In this document: positions 1 through 5,502 of the stretch, piece by piece
Layout of the letters: each line of letters begins with the position of its first letter
Position numbering within the stretch: position 1 is the stretch's first letter
Assembly: GCA_934553285.1 (NCBI GenBank)
Contig: CAKTFD010000058.1
Coordinates: 1-14,337, forward strand
Direction: 5' to 3'
DNA: 14,337 nucleotides
Source of the DNA: an uncultured Faecalibacterium sp.
GTDB lineage: Bacteria > Bacillota > Clostridia > Oscillospirales > Ruminococcaceae
Translations under genes and position numbers: made by a program
Notes under the pieces: model-generated
What the model was told of the DNA's origin: nothing
Database searches by the model: none
What the model saw: only the letters and a program-made list of their open reading frames with translations

Positions 1-6
1 TTCTTG

Positions 7-57
7 CCTCCTGTTTGTCCTTTTCTATATATTGGCTCTTTGAGTTCCCTATGTCAA
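7..57 (-). promoter_or_regulatory. Promoter and ribosome binding site of a leftward gene outside the window
   Basis: On the minus strand a perfect -35 TTGACA lies at 57-52. It is followed at 17-20 bp spacing by an AT-rich block (CAATAT/AATATA/TATATA, about 34-26) that can serve as -10. A strong Shine-Dalgarno AGGAGG lies at 12-7 with only six bases left before the window edge, so a start codon is expected just outside. The -10 match is mediocre. The ribosome binding site is the stronger evidence. Nothing can be said about the product. Confidence 0.5.
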
Positions 58-87
58 CTTTTATTGTACAACACCATTTGGCGGCAA

Positions 88-124
88 ATAAAAAAGCGCT
101 GACCCTCTGGAAAGGGTCAGCGCT
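88..124 (-). terminator. Rho-independent terminator of the candidate small RNA
   Basis: A perfect stem AGCGCTGACCCT (95-106) pairs with AGGGTCAGCGCT (113-124) around a six-base loop. On the minus strand the stem is followed by a run of six T residues and then ATTTG. No T-run follows on the plus strand, so the terminator works leftward. No protein gene reads leftward into it, which is the main reason to suspect a small RNA gene between it and the promoter near 222-250. Confidence 0.8.
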
Positions 125-216
125 GGGGCCAGTGCTACAACATAAAGAGGTGGCCGCTTCCTGCTGGAACAGGGGGCTGCGCCACAAAGCACAGGCAGTT
201 GGCATGGAACCGACTG
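88..216 (-). ncRNA. Candidate structured small RNA (about 130 nt), family not recognised
   Basis: The unit has a minus-strand promoter (extended -10 TGCTACAAT with hexamer at 227-222, weak -35 TTTTCA at 250-245, 17 bp spacer), a predicted start near 217-215 and a strong terminator ending near 88. Three structured parts can be drawn. The first is a 10-pair hairpin (219-210 with 202-193, one G-T pair), whose 5' end may be clipped by the start site. The second is a branched hairpin closed by GTGCT (192-188) with AGCAC (136-132) and containing GTGGC/GCCAC and CCTG/CAGG helices. The third is the terminator stem. No convincing reading frame is present. I do not recognise it as 6S, 4.5S, tmRNA or a known riboswitch. 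It lies back to back with the serine recombinase gene and its promoter region overlaps that gene's leader. Confidence 0.5.
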
Positions 217-226
217 CCTTTATTGT
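199..226 (+). promoter_or_regulatory. Possible promoter of the serine recombinase gene
   Basis: TTGGCA at 199-204 (five of six bases of the -35 consensus) is followed after 16 bp by TATTGT at 221-226 (four of six). Transcription would start near 233, giving a leader of about 30 bases containing the AAAAGGGG ribosome binding site at 247-254. It overlaps the minus-strand promoter of the candidate small RNA, so the two would compete. The -10 match is weak. Confidence 0.35.
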
Positions 227-250
227 AGCACGCTGCCCCGATTTTGAAAA
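222..250 (-). promoter_or_regulatory. Extended -10 promoter for the candidate small RNA
   Basis: Reading leftward, TGC TACAAT places a five-of-six -10 hexamer at 227-222 with a TGN extension. TTTTCA at 250-245 is a four-of-six -35 at 17 bp. The same TGC TACAAT arrangement occurs in front of the MAM-like operon at 7781-7776, so it appears to be a normal promoter form of this genome. Confidence 0.55.
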
Positions 251-261
251 GGGGTAATTTT

Positions 262-1767
262 ATGCGTGATGTACCATCCTCCGCCCTGCGGGTGGTCTGC
301 TATGTCCGGGTGTCTACTCGGGAGCAGGCCGAGAAGGGCTATTCTGTCAGCGAGCAGCAGGAGCGTCTAAAGGCGTACTGTCTGGCGAAGGACTGGGCGG
401 TTGCCCAGGTCATCACCGATCCGGGCTTCTCGGGGGCAAAACTTGAGCGCCCGGGTATGCAGCAGCTGATCTCCCTTGTGCAGGCGAAAAAGTGCGATGC
501 TGTTTTGGTCTGGAAGCTGGACAGACTTTCTCGCTCCCAAAAGGATACGCTGTATCTGATCGAGGATGTGTTCCTGAAAAACGGCTGCGCCTTTGTTTCC
601 ATGAACGAGAACTTTGATACCTCCACGGCGTTTGGCCGGGCTATGATCGGCATCCTGTCGGTGTTCGCCCAGCTGGAACGTGAACAGATCCGGGAGCGCA
701 TGGCGGTTGGCCGTGTAGGCCGGGCAAAGGCCGGCCTTTTCCATGGTGGAGGCTTTGCTCCCATCGGCTACGATTACAAGACCATTGCCGAGGGCGGCGC
801 TGGGCTTGTGGTGAACGAGTACGAAGCAATGCAGGTGCGGGAGGTGTTCTCTCTGTACCTCCAAGGCTGGCCGGTAAATCGTATTCGGAAGTATATGTCT
901 GCACGCTACACCACGAAGGACGGCGACTGGGGGTCTGATACCACAGTGCGGGACGTCCTGAAGAATCCGCTGTACACCGGGAAGATAAACTGGGCGAAAA
1001 AGGTGTACGATGGTCAGCATGAACCGCTGATCTCGCAGGAAACCTTTGACGCCGCTGCCGCCCGGCTTGCCACCTCAAGCTGGAAGCGTACCACCTCAGA
1101 TGGTACGGAGCGAAGCTCTCCGTTCAAATCCACCCACCTGCTGGGCGGCATCCTGTGGTGTGCCCGCTGCGGTGCAAGATACCATTCCAGCGGCAACTAC
1201 TCAGGGCGGGGCGAGAACCGCCGGTACTGGCCATATTATGTTTGCTATTCCCGCTCGAAGCACCCGGCGTATATGGTGCGTGACCCAAACTGCCAGAATG
1301 ATCGGTGGGCGGTGGCAAAGCTGGACGCCATTATAGAAAGCGAAATTCGGAAGCTGACCTTTGACCCGGCGGCGCTTGAACAGGCCGTGGCCGGGCCGCA
1401 GCAGGGTGAGGATGTTGTCCAGCGCCGGGCTGCGCTGCAGCAGCACCTGGATGATCTGCGGGAGCAGATGGGTCGTATTCTGGACTTATATCAAATGGGC
1501 GGCGCCCTGTCCGCTTCTATGGTCGGAGATCGTGTGGCAAAGCTCCAGGCGGAAATTGACGGCGTGGAGGCTGCGCTGGCGGAGGCCGTAGAGGAACCGC
1601 CCACCCAGCGCCTGGATGCTGCCCGGGCTGCTTTGGTCGGGGCGGAAGATGTTCTGGACAATGGGACGCTGGATGAAAAGCGGGAGCTTGTCCATAGCCT
1701 CATCCGCCGCATAGATCTGGATGGGGAAAATATTGATATACATTGGAGCTTTGCTCCGGAAAATTAA
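262..1767 (+). CDS. Large serine recombinase (resolvase/integrase family)
   Basis: The 501-residue protein is a site-specific DNA recombinase that would excise or integrate a mobile element through a covalent serine-DNA intermediate. The resolvase domain (about 10-160) shows the catalytic YVRVSTREQ motif with Ser18 and Arg16, FSGAKLERP, the arginine motif KLDRLSRS (85-92) and AQLEREQIRERM. A Recombinase domain (about 160-280) contains KNPLYTGKI. A zinc ribbon follows with Cys300, Cys303, Cys328 and Cys344, then a coiled coil (about 385-445). Length and domain order fit TndX/TnpX-like or phage-type large serine recombinases. I chose ATG 262 because AAAAGGGG ends seven bases upstream. The in-frame TTG at 244 has no ribosome binding site and sits on the Shine-Dalgarno itself. 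The protein looks intact. No other element genes (relaxase, excision factor, capsid) are visible here, so its element is either to the left of the window or reduced. Confidence 0.93.
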   Translation: MRDVPSSALRVVCYVRVSTREQAEKGYSVSEQQERLKAYCLAKDWAVAQVITDPGFSGAKLERPGMQQLISLVQAKKCDAVLVWKLDRLSRSQKDTLYLIEDVFLKNGCAFVSMNENFDTSTAFGRAMIGILSVFAQLEREQIRERMAVGRVGRAKAGLFHGGGFAPIGYDYKTIAEGGAGLVVNEYEAMQVREVFSLYLQGWPVNRIRKYMSARYTTKDGDWGSDTTVRDVLKNPLYTGKINWAKKVYDGQHEPLISQETFDAAAARLATSSWKRTTSDGTERSSPFKSTHLLGGILWCARCGARYHSSGNYSGRGENRRYWPYYVCYSRSKHPAYMVRDPNCQNDRWAVAKLDAIIESEIRKLTFDPAALEQAVAGPQQGEDVVQRRAALQQHLDDLREQMGRILDLYQMGGALSASMVGDRVAKLQAEIDGVEAALAEAVEEPPTQRLDAARAALVGAEDVLDNGTLDEKRELVHSLIRRIDLDGENIDIHWSFAPEN

Positions 1768-1807
1768 AAAGGGGTGCTGCACATCATTGACGTTCGGCAT
1801 CCCTTTT
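1767..1807. terminator. Bidirectional terminator between convergent genes
   Basis: AAAAGGGGTGC (1767-1777) pairs with GCATCCCTTTT (1797-1807), eleven pairs including one G-T. T-rich tracts follow on both strands (TTTTCTTAT rightward, TTTTTAATTTTCC leftward). The stem begins inside the recombinase stop codon and ends eleven bases before the DUF3825 stop, so it serves both genes. Confidence 0.75.
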
Positions 1808-1818
1808 CTTATGGAAAC

Positions 1819-2607
1819 TTATGAACCGATAAGCCAGTCACTCTCAGGCTTCGCAATCAGACGAGCGTTGTTATATGCCATATCCAACGTTAAACAGGTG
1901 TGACCAGTATAAACGCCATCGTGTACGCCAACAGCCAGTGACAAATCAACCTTCTTGGGATCGCCCAGACTGATGGGGAGCAGAAACTGAATGCGACCAT
2001 GGTAGTATTGAGGGACGGCCGCTTTGTAATTCTCTTTTACACGAATTTTGGCAAAGTCCAAAGCAGCACGAAAGAGCATAGGAAGATTATTCATGTCCCG
2101 ATACTGCTCCGGTATACGCTGACGGTTTCTTTCGTCCTCAAGGATATGATCGATGTTAATGCGCATCTCAAGATGCGTATCGTAAATCAAATCAGAGCTG
2201 CTATCGAAGTAGCTTGCTCGCTCAGGGAGCGGGACGATTTGATTTAGCTCGATAGAAGATTCTTTGTAGAACCCTCTCAATTTCCACCTTACATTACGGC
2301 TGGAATCATTTTTGTCAAACAAAGCAAAAATGGGCTCAAAGTTTGGCGTGAATAAGCCGGTATTGAAGCACATCGCTGAATCGCTCATACTTATGTAATT
2401 GCCTTTTGGCGATGCTTTTCTCTGCGAGAGCAGGCGAGCGAACGTGTGATAAATATAATTTTCCAGAATGATGTTTTTCTTTGCGTCGGGAGTTTCAGCG
2501 TAGTCCCAACGTTCAGGCCGAGCCATGTCAGCCAACTCTTGGATGGCTGCGCCAAAGTTACCGAGGTATGCAAATTTTCTAAGCGCTGGTACAGAATAAT
2601 CAGACAT
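1819..2607 (-). CDS. DUF3825 domain protein, likely RNA-associated, function unknown
   Basis: This 262-residue protein matches, from memory, the DUF3825 family. Landmark stretches are YLGNFGAAIQELADMA (14-29), ENYIYHTFARL (49-59), CFNTGLFTPNFEPI (80-93), FYKESSIELNQ (113-123), LPERASYFD (127-135), SDLIYDTHLEMRINIDHILEDE (138-159), VKENYKAAVPQYYHGRIQFLLP (190-211) and HTCLTLDMAYNNARLIAKPESDWL (236-259). The family is often found C-terminal to OST-HTH/LOTUS RNA-binding domains. Here the domain stands alone, with no N-terminal extension, signal peptide or membrane segment. The start at 2607 has a strong GGAAGGAGA ribosome binding site five bases upstream. The gene converges on the recombinase and diverges from a strongly promoted non-coding transcript at 2690. 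Codon use and flanks are more AT-rich than the housekeeping genes to the right, which suggests an accessory gene. I saw no good -35/-10 pair for it. The activity of the family is not known to me. Confidence 0.78.
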   Translation of the reverse strand: MSDYSVPALRKFAYLGNFGAAIQELADMARPERWDYAETPDAKKNIILENYIYHTFARLLSQRKASPKGNYISMSDSAMCFNTGLFTPNFEPIFALFDKNDSSRNVRWKLRGFYKESSIELNQIVPLPERASYFDSSSDLIYDTHLEMRINIDHILEDERNRQRIPEQYRDMNNLPMLFRAALDFAKIRVKENYKAAVPQYYHGRIQFLLPISLGDPKKVDLSLAVGVHDGVYTGHTCLTLDMAYNNARLIAKPESDWLIGS

Positions 2608-2654
2608 ATGTGTCTCCTTCCGGAATAAAACAGCATATTATGTTTCCAGAAGAC

Positions 2655-2683
2655 TTGACATTTAGCAAAGCCTCGAGTATAAT
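2655..2683 (+). promoter_or_regulatory. Perfect consensus sigma-A promoter
   Basis: TTGACA (2655-2660), exactly 17 bases, then TATAAT (2678-2683). Both hexamers and the spacing are ideal, the best promoter in the window. Transcription should start at 2690 or 2691. It points away from the DUF3825 gene, whose start codon is 48 bp behind the -35. No protein gene follows within reach. Confidence 0.85.
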
Positions 2684-2689
2684 ATCTTC

Positions 2690-2805
2690 AGGAAACGTTG
2701 TAAGCCGCTATTCCACTAATGTTTTAATGCTTACAGTGAATAGGCTAGCGCCAATTACAGAGAGACACCACAACGGACGAGTTGGAATGGTGTCTTTCTC
2801 TTTTT
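2690..2805 (+). ncRNA. Candidate small structured RNA divergent from DUF3825
   Basis: A transcript of about 115 nt is bounded by the perfect promoter at 2655-2683 and a terminator at 2763-2805. The body contains a hairpin pairing CTATTCCACT (2708-2717) with AGTGAATAG (2735-2743), nine pairs with one bulged C. A second helix GTAAGC (2700-2705) with GCTTAC (2729-2734) falls in the loop of the first, so the 5' half could fold as a pseudoknot or switch between two forms. The first ATG in the transcript (2719) is followed at once by a stop (ATG TTT TAA). A second frame opening at 2728 runs past the terminator to 2879 and has no ribosome binding site. I cannot assign the RNA to a known family. Its placement suggests a partner or regulator of the DUF3825 protein. 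Confidence 0.6.
2763..2805 (+). terminator. Rho-independent terminator of the DUF3825-linked RNA
   Basis: AGACACCA (2763-2770) pairs with TGGTGTCT (2788-2795). The helix continues inward as CAAC (2771-2774) with GTTG (2781-2784) after a GAA bulge. The stem runs into TTTCTCTTTTT (2795-2805). It lies about 75 bases downstream of the predicted start at 2690. Confidence 0.75.
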
Positions 2806-2820
2806 ATGAGGCTTCATTAA

Positions 2821-2898
2821 ATATTATAGCATATGTTGTCGGATTTTACAACCCTTGGATAAAAAGATTTTTTAGATAACAACCTATGCTATCAATAT
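2821..2898. repeat. Long imperfect inverted repeat in an AT-rich spacer
   Basis: ATATTATAGCATATGTTGT (2821-2839) is the reverse complement of 2878-2898 except for one mismatch, one extra G and an extra base near the inner end, giving about 18 pairs around a loop of roughly 38 bases. No reading frame or T-run explains it. It lies between two terminators, so it is outside both neighbouring transcripts. It could be a protein-binding site or the scar of an inserted element. It has no flanking target duplication that I could see. Confidence 0.5.
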
Positions 2899-2904
2899 TA
2901 TCAT

Positions 2905-2937
2905 AAAAATAAAGGCCGCCCGTACTGGGCGGCCTTT
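2905..2937. terminator. Terminator downstream of the rRNA methyltransferase gene
   Basis: AAAGGCCGCCC (2911-2921) and GGGCGGCCTTT (2927-2937) form a perfect 11-pair stem with a five-base loop. On the minus strand it is followed by TTTATTTTTATG, a good U-tract. On the plus strand the tail is weaker (TTTACTCTT). It ends the leftward regulator/methyltransferase transcript about 97 bases after the stop at 3034. The spacer 2938-3033 shows no gene. Confidence 0.8.
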
Positions 2938-3033
2938 ACTCTTGAATGGCAGACTCACTAAATTTGCATGAGATTTTAACTGCTTTTTTGTAAAGCAAAG
3001 AAGAACTGCTCGACAATAAAAAACGCAGGTAAG

Positions 3034-4410
3034 TTATCTATTGACTCTGATATAACTACTGCAAACCTCCACATGCTTCGTCCTTGGGAACAGATCTACC
3101 GGCTGCACTTTTTCTGCGCGGTAGCCATTCTGTTCCAGCCAGGCGGCGTCTCTTGCGGCGGTGGCGGGGTTGCAGCTGACATAGACCACCCGGCGGGGGG
3201 CCATGCGTACCACGGCGGAGAGGGTGGCTTCGTCGCAGCCCTTGCGGGGCGGGTCCAGCATCACGATGTCCGGGTGCAGGCCTTCGGCGGCCAGCTGCGT
3301 GGCTGCCTGACCGGCATCGGCGCAGAAGAAGCGGCTTTTGGCAGCCACAGCATCGCCCATGCGGGCAGCGTTGGCTTTGGCGCTCTCGATGGCCTCCGGT
3401 ACGATCTCTACGCCGATCAGTTCGCGGCAGTGCGCGGCCATGGACAGGCCGATGGTGCCCATGCCGCAGTACAGATCCAGCAGTGCATCGTCCGGGGTCA
3501 GCTGTGCGTACTGGGCAGCAACGCTGTACAGCTGCTCGGCGGCCAGGGTGTTGACCTGGTAGAAGGAGAGAGGCCCCAGGCGCACCGGTACGCCGCAAAG
3601 GGTGTCCTCAATGTAGCCGGGTCCGTACAGGATGTGGTTCTCGCTGCCCAGGATAACGTTGGTGTTTCTGGCGTTGACGTTCAGCAGAACGGTGCTGATG
3701 ACAGGAAACTGCTCCCGCAGTGCGGTGCAAAGCGCCTCTGCGCAGGGCAGTTTTGCCCGGGTGCATACCAGACAGACCATGATCTGTCCGCTGTGTGCGC
3801 CGCGCCGCAGGAAGATGTGCCGCACCAGCCCCTTGCCGGTCTGCTCATCGTAGGGGCGGATGCTGTGCTGCGCAAAAAATGCACACAATGCATTGCCGAT
3901 CTCGTTCAGTATGCCGGGCTGCAGCTTACAGTCCGGGCAGGGAACGATGCGATGGGTGCGCCCTGCATAAAAGCCGATGCAGGGCATCCCGCTCTTATCC
4001 TGCCCTACCGGGAACTGCACTTTGTTGCGGTAACGGTCCACCTCCGGTGAGGGCAGGATGTCCAGTACCGGCACTTCCAGCCCACCGATGCGGCGGAAGG
4101 CATCCGCTACGCTTTCCTGTTTGGCGCGCAGCTCGGCGGCGTAGTCCAGATGCCGCAGGCTGCATCCGCCGCAAGGCCCCGCTACCGGGCAGTCCACCGG
4201 GATGCGGTCCGGGGAGGGGGTAAGCAGCTTGTCCAGGATGCCAAAGGCATAACGACCGCAGTCCTTGACGATGCGTACCTGGGCTTCGTCGCCCGGGGCG
4301 GTGCCGGGTACGAATACGGCTTCGCCATCGGCACTGTGGGCAACGCCGCTGCCATCGCTGGAAAGGCGCTCGATGCGCAGGGACAGGATCTGATTTTTCT
4401 GTAAAGGCAT
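3034..4410 (-). CDS. rlmD: 23S rRNA (uracil-C5) methyltransferase, RlmD/RlmCD family
   Basis: The 458-residue enzyme would methylate C5 of a uridine in 23S rRNA using S-adenosylmethionine. A TRAM domain opens the protein (about 1-60). Iron-sulfur ligands are visible as Cys74, Cys80 and Cys83 (C-x5-C-x2-C) with Cys161 in CPDC. The methyltransferase core has LDLYCGMGTIGL (311-322), GVEIVPEAI (333-341), LDPPRKGC (385-392), the catalytic Cys413 in VSCNP and the C-terminal FPRTKHVE (441-448). All expected residues are present and the length is typical. The family also contains the tRNA enzyme TrmA/TrmFO-like branch and the dual-specificity RlmCD of Gram-positive bacteria, so the exact target uridine is uncertain. 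The start at 4410 has AAGGAG seven bases upstream. It follows the AraC-type gene by 27 bases on the same strand and is probably co-transcribed. Confidence 0.9.
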   Translation of the reverse strand: MPLQKNQILSLRIERLSSDGSGVAHSADGEAVFVPGTAPGDEAQVRIVKDCGRYAFGILDKLLTPSPDRIPVDCPVAGPCGGCSLRHLDYAAELRAKQESVADAFRRIGGLEVPVLDILPSPEVDRYRNKVQFPVGQDKSGMPCIGFYAGRTHRIVPCPDCKLQPGILNEIGNALCAFFAQHSIRPYDEQTGKGLVRHIFLRRGAHSGQIMVCLVCTRAKLPCAEALCTALREQFPVISTVLLNVNARNTNVILGSENHILYGPGYIEDTLCGVPVRLGPLSFYQVNTLAAEQLYSVAAQYAQLTPDDALLDLYCGMGTIGLSMAAHCRELIGVEIVPEAIESAKANAARMGDAVAAKSRFFCADAGQAATQLAAEGLHPDIVMLDPPRKGCDEATLSAVVRMAPRRVVYVSCNPATAARDAAWLEQNGYRAEKVQPVDLFPRTKHVEVCSSYIRVNR

Positions 4411-4437
4411 GGTTTCTCCTTGTGTGATGCGGTCAGG

Positions 4438-5298
4438 TCACGCCTGGGCAGGGTCTGCCGGGTCGATGTCCTGCTGGGTTGCGAAATATTTGCTTGGCGG
4501 CACGCCTTTGGCGCGCTTGAACACCCGCGAAAAGTAGAACTGGTCAAAAAAGCCTACCGATACGGCGACCTCTGCGATGGAGAGGCTGCCTGCGCGCAGC
4601 AGCTTGCAGGCTTCGTTGATGCGGTATTCGGTCAGGTAGTCGATGGGGCTTTTGCCGACATTCAGCATGAACACCCGGTACAGATGGCTGCGGGACACCC
4701 CCACGCTCTTGGCAACGTCATCGATGGAGATATCGTGGGAGTAGTTGAACTGGATGTATTTGATGGCATTGAGTACATACTGGCTGGAAGAAGAAGCTGT
4801 ATGGGGTTTGCCTGCGCTGGTCTCCCGCATCAGTGCGGCGATAAACAGGTACAGGTAGCCCACCATGGCAGCCTCGTCCTGGGGCTGCAGCCCGCGGGAA
4901 GAGTAGATGTTGGTCAGCGCAGCCCGCATACCGTCTGGGTCGCTGGTGTGGTGCACGGGCGCATCGTCTGTAAAAGGCAGCTGTGCCGCCAGCTTGTGGG
5001 CGCAGGCACCGTTAAAGCCTACCCAGCTGTACTCCCAGGGCTGCTGCTCATCGGCAGTATAGCGGATCAGCTGGCTGGGACGCGCAAAAAACAGATCCCC
5101 CTCGCTCACTTCCCAGGTGCGGCCGCCCACCTCAAAGATGCCCTTGCCGGATACGACCAGGTGGATCAGGTAGTGGTCGCGGATGCCGGGACCCCAGGTC
5201 TGGCCCGGAGCACACCGTTCCAGCCCGCAATTGAAGATGGACAATTCGATATTGTTGGTGTAGTTCTGCTTGAAGGATTGCTTATAAACGTCTGGCAT
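4438..5298 (-). CDS. AraC-family transcriptional regulator
   Basis: This 286-residue protein has an N-terminal cupin-like sugar-sensing domain (about 15-110, with HYLIHLVVSGKGIFEVGG and SEGDLFFARPSQ) and a C-terminal double helix-turn-helix. The first helix-turn-helix is near 191-211 (SIDDVAKSVGVSRSHLYRVF). The second is near 240-262 and carries the family signature GFFDQFYFSRVFKRAKGVPPSKY (249-271). GGAGG lies ten bases upstream of ATG 5298. The gene is divergent from galactokinase with about 200 bp between the starts, the usual layout of a local activator. It most resembles MsmR/RafR-like regulators of galactoside use. The inducer cannot be read from sequence. rlmD follows directly, probably passive co-transcription. 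Confidence 0.9.
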   Translation of the reverse strand: MPDVYKQSFKQNYTNNIELSIFNCGLERCAPGQTWGPGIRDHYLIHLVVSGKGIFEVGGRTWEVSEGDLFFARPSQLIRYTADEQQPWEYSWVGFNGACAHKLAAQLPFTDDAPVHHTSDPDGMRAALTNIYSSRGLQPQDEAAMVGYLYLFIAALMRETSAGKPHTASSSSQYVLNAIKYIQFNYSHDISIDDVAKSVGVSRSHLYRVFMLNVGKSPIDYLTEYRINEACKLLRAGSLSIAEVAVSVGFFDQFYFSRVFKRAKGVPPSKYFATQQDIDPADPAQA

Positions 5299-5334
5299 GG
5301 CTGCTTTACCTCCGTCCTGTCACATTCTGTTCCA

Positions 5335-5364
5335 AGTATATCATAGAACGCCCTGCAAATTCAA
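5335..5364 (-). promoter_or_regulatory. Promoter of the AraC-type gene
   Basis: On the minus strand TTGAAT (5364-5359) is followed after 18 bp by TATACT (5340-5335), four and five matches to consensus. Transcription would start near 5328, about 30 bases before the ATG at 5298. Confidence 0.55.
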
Positions 5365-5392
5365 CAAAAGTACATCTTATTCTTTGCGCTTG

Positions 5393-5421
5393 CCGCCAAA
5401 ATTTTGGATTTTTCGGCCAAA
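5393..5421. promoter_or_regulatory. Candidate AraC-type operator upstream of galK
   Basis: Two direct half-sites, CCGCCAAA (5393-5400) and CGGCCAAA (5414-5421), are spaced exactly 21 bp apart, two helical turns. The proximal one ends four bases before the galK -35. AraC-family activators commonly bind such tandem half-sites abutting the -35. The distal half-site also overlaps a perfect 12-bp palindrome, CCAAAATTTTGG (5396-5407). Assignment to the neighbouring regulator is inferred from position only. Confidence 0.45.
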
Positions 5422-5425
5422 GAAA

Positions 5426-5454
5426 TTGAAAAAACGCTTCAAATGCATTACAAT
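5426..5454 (+). promoter_or_regulatory. galK promoter
   Basis: TTGAAA (5426-5431), 17 bp, TACAAT (5449-5454). The predicted start near 5461 leaves a leader of about 42 bases before the ATG at 5503. Confidence 0.75.
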
Positions 5455-5502
5455 AGACGTAACAAACCGTCCGTATCGTTCTTTCCGAGAGGGGGATCTG
5501 TC

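Noticed and set aside
244..261. In-frame TTG start six codons upstream for the recombinase
   Set aside because: It overlaps the ribosome binding site that properly serves ATG 262 and has none of its own.
2690..2703. AGGAAACGTTGTAA as a catabolite-repression (cre) or LacI-type operator at the RNA start
   Set aside because: Only the core AACGTT fits. The outer positions do not match a palindrome or the cre consensus.
2728..2879. Open frame of about 50 codons through and beyond the DUF3825-linked RNA
   Set aside because: There is no ribosome binding site, it crosses the terminator stem, and no recognisable domain is present.
3073..4050. Long plus-strand frame opposite rlmD
   Set aside because: It is a mirror of the GC-rich methyltransferase gene, with no domain and no start signals.
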